This document shows positions 60,926 through 64,000 of a stretch of 64,000 nt of DNA, piece after piece; positions within the stretch are counted from its first letter, which is position 1, and each line of letters begins with the position of its first letter. The position numbers and the translations under genes were made by a program. Below the pieces are notes generated by a model. The model made no database searches and was not told the DNA's origin. It worked only from the letters and a program-made list of their open reading frames with translations. Origin of the DNA: Lachnospiraceae bacterium. GTDB lineage: Bacteria; Bacillota; Clostridia; Lachnospirales; Lachnospiraceae. The stretch lies in the NCBI GenBank assembly GCA_024694055.1, contig JAILKC010000052.1, positions 1-64,000 of the forward strand. Reading direction: 5' to 3'.

Positions 60926-61540
60926 ATGGCAAAGGTTGAGATTAAGAAGCCTATCGTAGAAGAGATCAGCGCTGCTATTAAGGATGCTCAGTCAGTGGTC
61001 CTTGTTGATTACCGCGGACTTACAGTTGAGCAGGACACCAAGCTTCGTAAAGAGCTTCGTGAGGCAGGCATCAACTACAAGGTGTACAAGAACACAATGA
61101 TGAATTTTGCGTTCAAGGGTACTGACTTCGAGTCATTGCTTCCTTATCTTGAGGGACCCAGCGCAGTAGCAATTTCATCTTCAGATGCTACAGCTCCCGC
61201 AAGAGTACTCGCAAAGTTCGCTAAGACAGCTGAAAATCTTGAGATCAAAGCCGGTGTGGTAGAAGGAACACTTTATGATGCAAATGGCATGAAGTCAATC
61301 GCTTCAATTCCTTCACGTGAAGAGTTGCTGTCCAAGTTGCTTGGAAGCATTCAGTCACCTATCACCAACTTTGCTCGCGTCATGAATCAGTTGGCTGAAA
61401 AAGGCGGAGCAGGAGAAGCGGTAGCAGCAGCACCTGCAAAAGAGGCCGAGGCTACAGAGGCAGCACCCGCTGCTGAGGCAGAGGCACCCGCAGCTGAGGA
61501 AGCACCTGCTGCAGAAGCAGAAGCACCCGCAGCAGAATAA
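60926..61540 (+). CDS. rplJ: 50S ribosomal protein L10 with Ala/Glu/Pro-rich C-terminal tail
   Basis: VVLVDYRGLTVEQDTKLRKELREAGINYKVYKNTMMNFA. Confidence 0.97.
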   Translation: MAKVEIKKPIVEEISAAIKDAQSVVLVDYRGLTVEQDTKLRKELREAGINYKVYKNTMMNFAFKGTDFESLLPYLEGPSAVAISSSDATAPARVLAKFAKTAENLEIKAGVVEGTLYDANGMKSIASIPSREELLSKLLGSIQSPITNFARVMNQLAEKGGAGEAVAAAPAKEAEATEAAPAAEAEAPAAEEAPAAEAEAPAAE

Positions 61541-61551
61541 AAGGTTGAAGA

Positions 61552-61627
61552 ACTTACAACGGCTCACAGCAAAGGCTGTTTCGCCGGTAAGTACCAGTCA
61601 ACCCTCCGTTTTGCAAGGGCGAAACGG
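61552..61627 (+). ncRNA. Candidate structured intercistronic RNA element, copy B (rplJ-rplL)
   Basis: P1 ACTTAC/GTAAGT; conserved GGCTCACAGCA..GGCTGTTT; P3 CCGTTTTGC-AAGG-GCGAAACGG; homologous to copy at 44680. Confidence 0.62.
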
Positions 61628-61667
61628 CAGATTGTTTGAATCGTAGAATTTGAAAGGAGTCATTATC

Positions 61668-62051
61668 ATGGCAAAGTTATCAACACAGGATATTATTGAT
61701 GCTATTAAGGAACTTACCGTACTTGAGCTTAACGACCTTGTAAAGGCTTGCGAAGAGGAGTTCGGTGTATCAGCAGCAGCAGGCGTTGTAGTTGCAGCAG
61801 CAGGTGCAGGCGCAGGTGCAGCAGCAGGCGCTGAGGACAAGGATGAGTTCGATGTAGAGCTTACAGAGGTTGGCGCTGAGAAGGTTAAGGTTATCAAGGT
61901 TGTTCGTGAGGCCACAGGTCTCGGACTTAAGGAAGCTAAGGATCTCGTAGATTCAGCTCCTAAGATGATCAAGGAAGGCGCAGCTAAGGCTGAGGCTGAG
62001 GACATCAAGGCTAAGCTTGAGGAAGTTGGCGCTAAGGTAACACTTAAGTAA
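61668..62051 (+). CDS. rplL: 50S ribosomal protein L7/L12
   Basis: [34 protein letters not shown]...[30 protein letters not shown] 61668 after gaaagga. Confidence 0.98.
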   Translation: MAKLSTQDIIDAIKELTVLELNDLVKACEEEFGVSAAAGVVVAAAGAGAGAAAGAEDKDEFDVELTEVGAEKVKVIKVVREATGLGLKEAKDLVDSAPKMIKEGAAKAEAEDIKAKLEEVGAKVTLK

Positions 62052-62068
62052 TCCAATTTACTAAATTA

Positions 62069-62096
62069 AGAGACCACGCGAGCGTGGTCTCTTTTT
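62069..62096 (+). terminator. Rho-independent terminator after rplL
   Basis: AGAGACCACGC-ga-GCGTGGTCTCT then ttttt. Confidence 0.95.
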
Positions 62097-62155
62097 GCGT
62101 GAAAATACGACATAATTTTCCGTAAATAAAACGATAAATTTTTCACAAAATCTTC

Positions 62156-62185
62156 TTGACATGGGTCAGATACTTGACGTACAAT
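62156..62185 (+). promoter_or_regulatory. Sigma-A promoter for rpoB
   Basis: TTGACA-N18-TACAAT. Confidence 0.6.
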
Positions 62186-62310
62186 GGACAGTGCACTATT
62201 GTGGTGCGGTATGCGCAAGGCAACCATGTAAAAGCCTGTAATAAAGCACTCTTTTCGTGGTTTCTGCCATATCAGTTGCAAATAAATCATATCAAACGGG
62301 GTAATTATCA

Positions 62311-64000
62311 ATGGAAAAGAACAGAATACGACCTACCTATGGCGGTAAAAAGGTACGTATGAGTTATTCACGACAGAAGGAAGTTCTGGAGATGCCCAAT
62401 CTGATCGAGGTTCAGAAGGACTCATATAATTGGTTCCTTAAAGAAGGCCTCAGAGAAGTGTTTGACGACATTTCTCCCATCGCAGATTACAGCGGACACT
62501 TAAGCCTTGAGTTCGTGGATTACGAGTTGTGCAAGGATGATGTAAAGTATTCTATTGAGAAGTGTAAGGAGCGTGACGCTACTTATGCAGCTCCTCTTAA
62601 GGTGAAGGTGCGTCTCTACAATAAGGAAAAGGAAGAGATCACGGTGCATGATATATTCATGGGTGACCTCCCTCTTATGACAGAGACCGGAACTTTCGTC
62701 ATAAATGGTGCTGAGCGTGTTATCGTCAGCCAGCTTGTCCGTTCACCGGGCATATACTATTCAATATCTCATGACAAGATCGGTAAAGAACTCTTCTCAT
62801 GTCAGGTGATCCCTAACAGAGGTGCATGGCTTGAGTATGAAACTGATGCCAATGATGTCTTTTATGTAAGGGTAGACAGAACCCGTAAGGTTCCGGTTAC
62901 CGTTCTTTTGCGTGCTCTCGGAGTAGGTACCAATGATGAGATCAGAGAGATGTTCGGAGACGAGCCCAAGATAGAGGCTTCTTTCACCAAGGATTCGGCT
63001 ACGAACTATCAGGAAGGTCTTCTTGAGTTATATAAGAAGATACGTCCGGGCGAGCCTCTTAGCCTTGAAAGCGCAGAGAGCCTGATCACAGCCATGTTCT
63101 TCGATCCCAGAAGATATGACCTTGCCAGAGTAGGACGTTATAAGTTCAATAAGAAGCTTAAGCTTTCCAATCGTATCCGCGGCCATGTTCTGGCAGAGGA
63201 TGTGGTTGATGTTAATACAGGTGAGATCATTGCTACGGCAGGTACCACAGTTACCGCTGAACTTGCTGATCAGATTCAGAATGCAGCTGTATCAAGCGTG
63301 CTCATCCAGACAGAAGAGAGGAATGTCAAGGTTCTCTCCAACATGATGGTTGACATAACACAGTTTGTTGAGTGTGATCCCGAGGAACTTGGTATAACCG
63401 AGCTTGTATACTATCCCGTTCTTGAGAAGATCATAGAGGAGTACGGTAAGGATCCCGAGGCACTTGCTGAAGCTATACAGAAGAGCGTACATGAGCTTAT
63501 TCCAAAGCACGTGACCAAGGAAGACATACTTGCTTCCATTAACTATAATATGCACCTTGAGTACCGCATCGGTCATGACGATGATATCGATCACCTCGGT
63601 AACAGACGTATCCGTGCGGCAGGTGAACTTTTACAGAATCAGTACAGAATAGGTTTAAGTCGTCTTGAGAGAGTCGTACGTGAGCGTATGACCACTCATG
63701 ACATGGAGGACATCTCTCCTCAGGGCCTTATCAATATCAAGCCCGTACAGGCTGCCGTTAAGGAGTTCTTCGGTTCATCACAGCTGTCACAGTTCATGGA
63801 TCAGAACAACCCTCTCGGTGAACTGACACATAAGAGACGTCTTTCAGCCCTTGGTCCCGGCGGTCTTTCAAGAGACAGAGCAGGATTCGAGGTTCGAGAC
63901 GTTCACTATTCACACTACGGAAGAATGTGTCCTATTGAGACACCTGAAGGACCCAACATCGGTCTTATCAACTCGCTTGCATCTTATGCACGCATCAACA
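62311..64000 (+). CDS. rpoB: DNA-directed RNA polymerase subunit beta (3' truncated by window end)
   Basis: [47 protein letters not shown]...[23 protein letters not shown]; frame open to the window end. Confidence 0.97.
   Translation, partial: MEKNRIRPTYGGKKVRMSYSRQKEVLEMPNLIEVQKDSYNWFLKEGLREVFDDISPIADYSGHLSLEFVDYELCKDDVKYSIEKCKERDATYAAPLKVKVRLYNKEKEEITVHDIFMGDLPLMTETGTFVINGAERVIVSQLVRSPGIYYSISHDKIGKELFSCQVIPNRGAWLEYETDANDVFYVRVDRTRKVPVTVLLRALGVGTNDEIREMFGDEPKIEASFTKDSATNYQEGLLELYKKIRPGEPLSLESAESLITAMFFDPRRYDLARVGRYKFNKKLKLSNRIRGHVLAEDVVDVNTGEIIATAGTTVTAELADQIQNAAVSSVLIQTEERNVKVLSNMMVDITQFVECDPEELGITELVYYPVLEKIIEEYGKDPEALAEAIQKSVHELIPKHVTKEDILASINYNMHLEYRIGHDDDIDHLGNRRIRAAGELLQNQYRIGLSRLERVVRERMTTHDMEDISPQGLINIKPVQAAVKEFFGSSQLSQFMDQNNPLGELTHKRRLSALGPGGLSRDRAGFEVRDVHYSHYGRMCPIETPEGPNIGLINSLASYARIN

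Noticed and set aside
1-64000. CRISPR arrays, tRNA/rRNA genes, prophage or complete IS elements
   Set aside because: No regularly spaced repeats, cloverleaf-like genes or intact transposase/integrase were recognised by eye; a tRNAscan/CRISPR search would be needed for certainty

Overview
The gene content looks like a motile, anaerobic Firmicute chromosome, probably Lachnospiraceae (taxon inferred from gene content and protein style only). From left to right: (1) the 3' part of a giant GLUG-repeat surface protein and a truncated Rpn/PD-(D/E)XK-type ORF; (2) an SLC1/DAACS symporter with an extra N-terminal domain and a SulP permease; (3) a CUT1-type sugar ABC locus (LplB/YtcP permeases, solute-binding lipoprotein) with a GH2 enzyme and a mannitol-dehydrogenase/UxuB-family gene, then ptsI and dut; (4) a 10-gene Mrp/Mbh-like antiporter operon with four tandem NuoL/M/N-like subunits; (5) a six-gene signalling cluster: PAS-HK, REC-HD-GYP-like, CheY-like, CheA-like without a CheW domain, HK-REC-Hpt, and HK-REC-DegV; (6) a late flagellar operon (flgM, flgN, two flgK, enlarged flgL, fliW, csrA, flaG, fliD, fliS); (7) GT11, UDP-galactopyranose mutase, GH13 debranching enzyme and an orphan FliD-like gene; (8) the rpmG-secE-nusG-rplK-rplA-(capA-like)-rplJ-rplL-rpoB block. 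The observations I rate highest are the HK-REC-DegV fusion in the signalling cluster, and a two-copy intercistronic RNA-like element (flgK2/flgL and rplJ/rplL) that shares a core, has compensatory stem changes and starts at the same distance from the upstream stop codon. No tRNA, rRNA, CRISPR array or intact mobile element was recognised.
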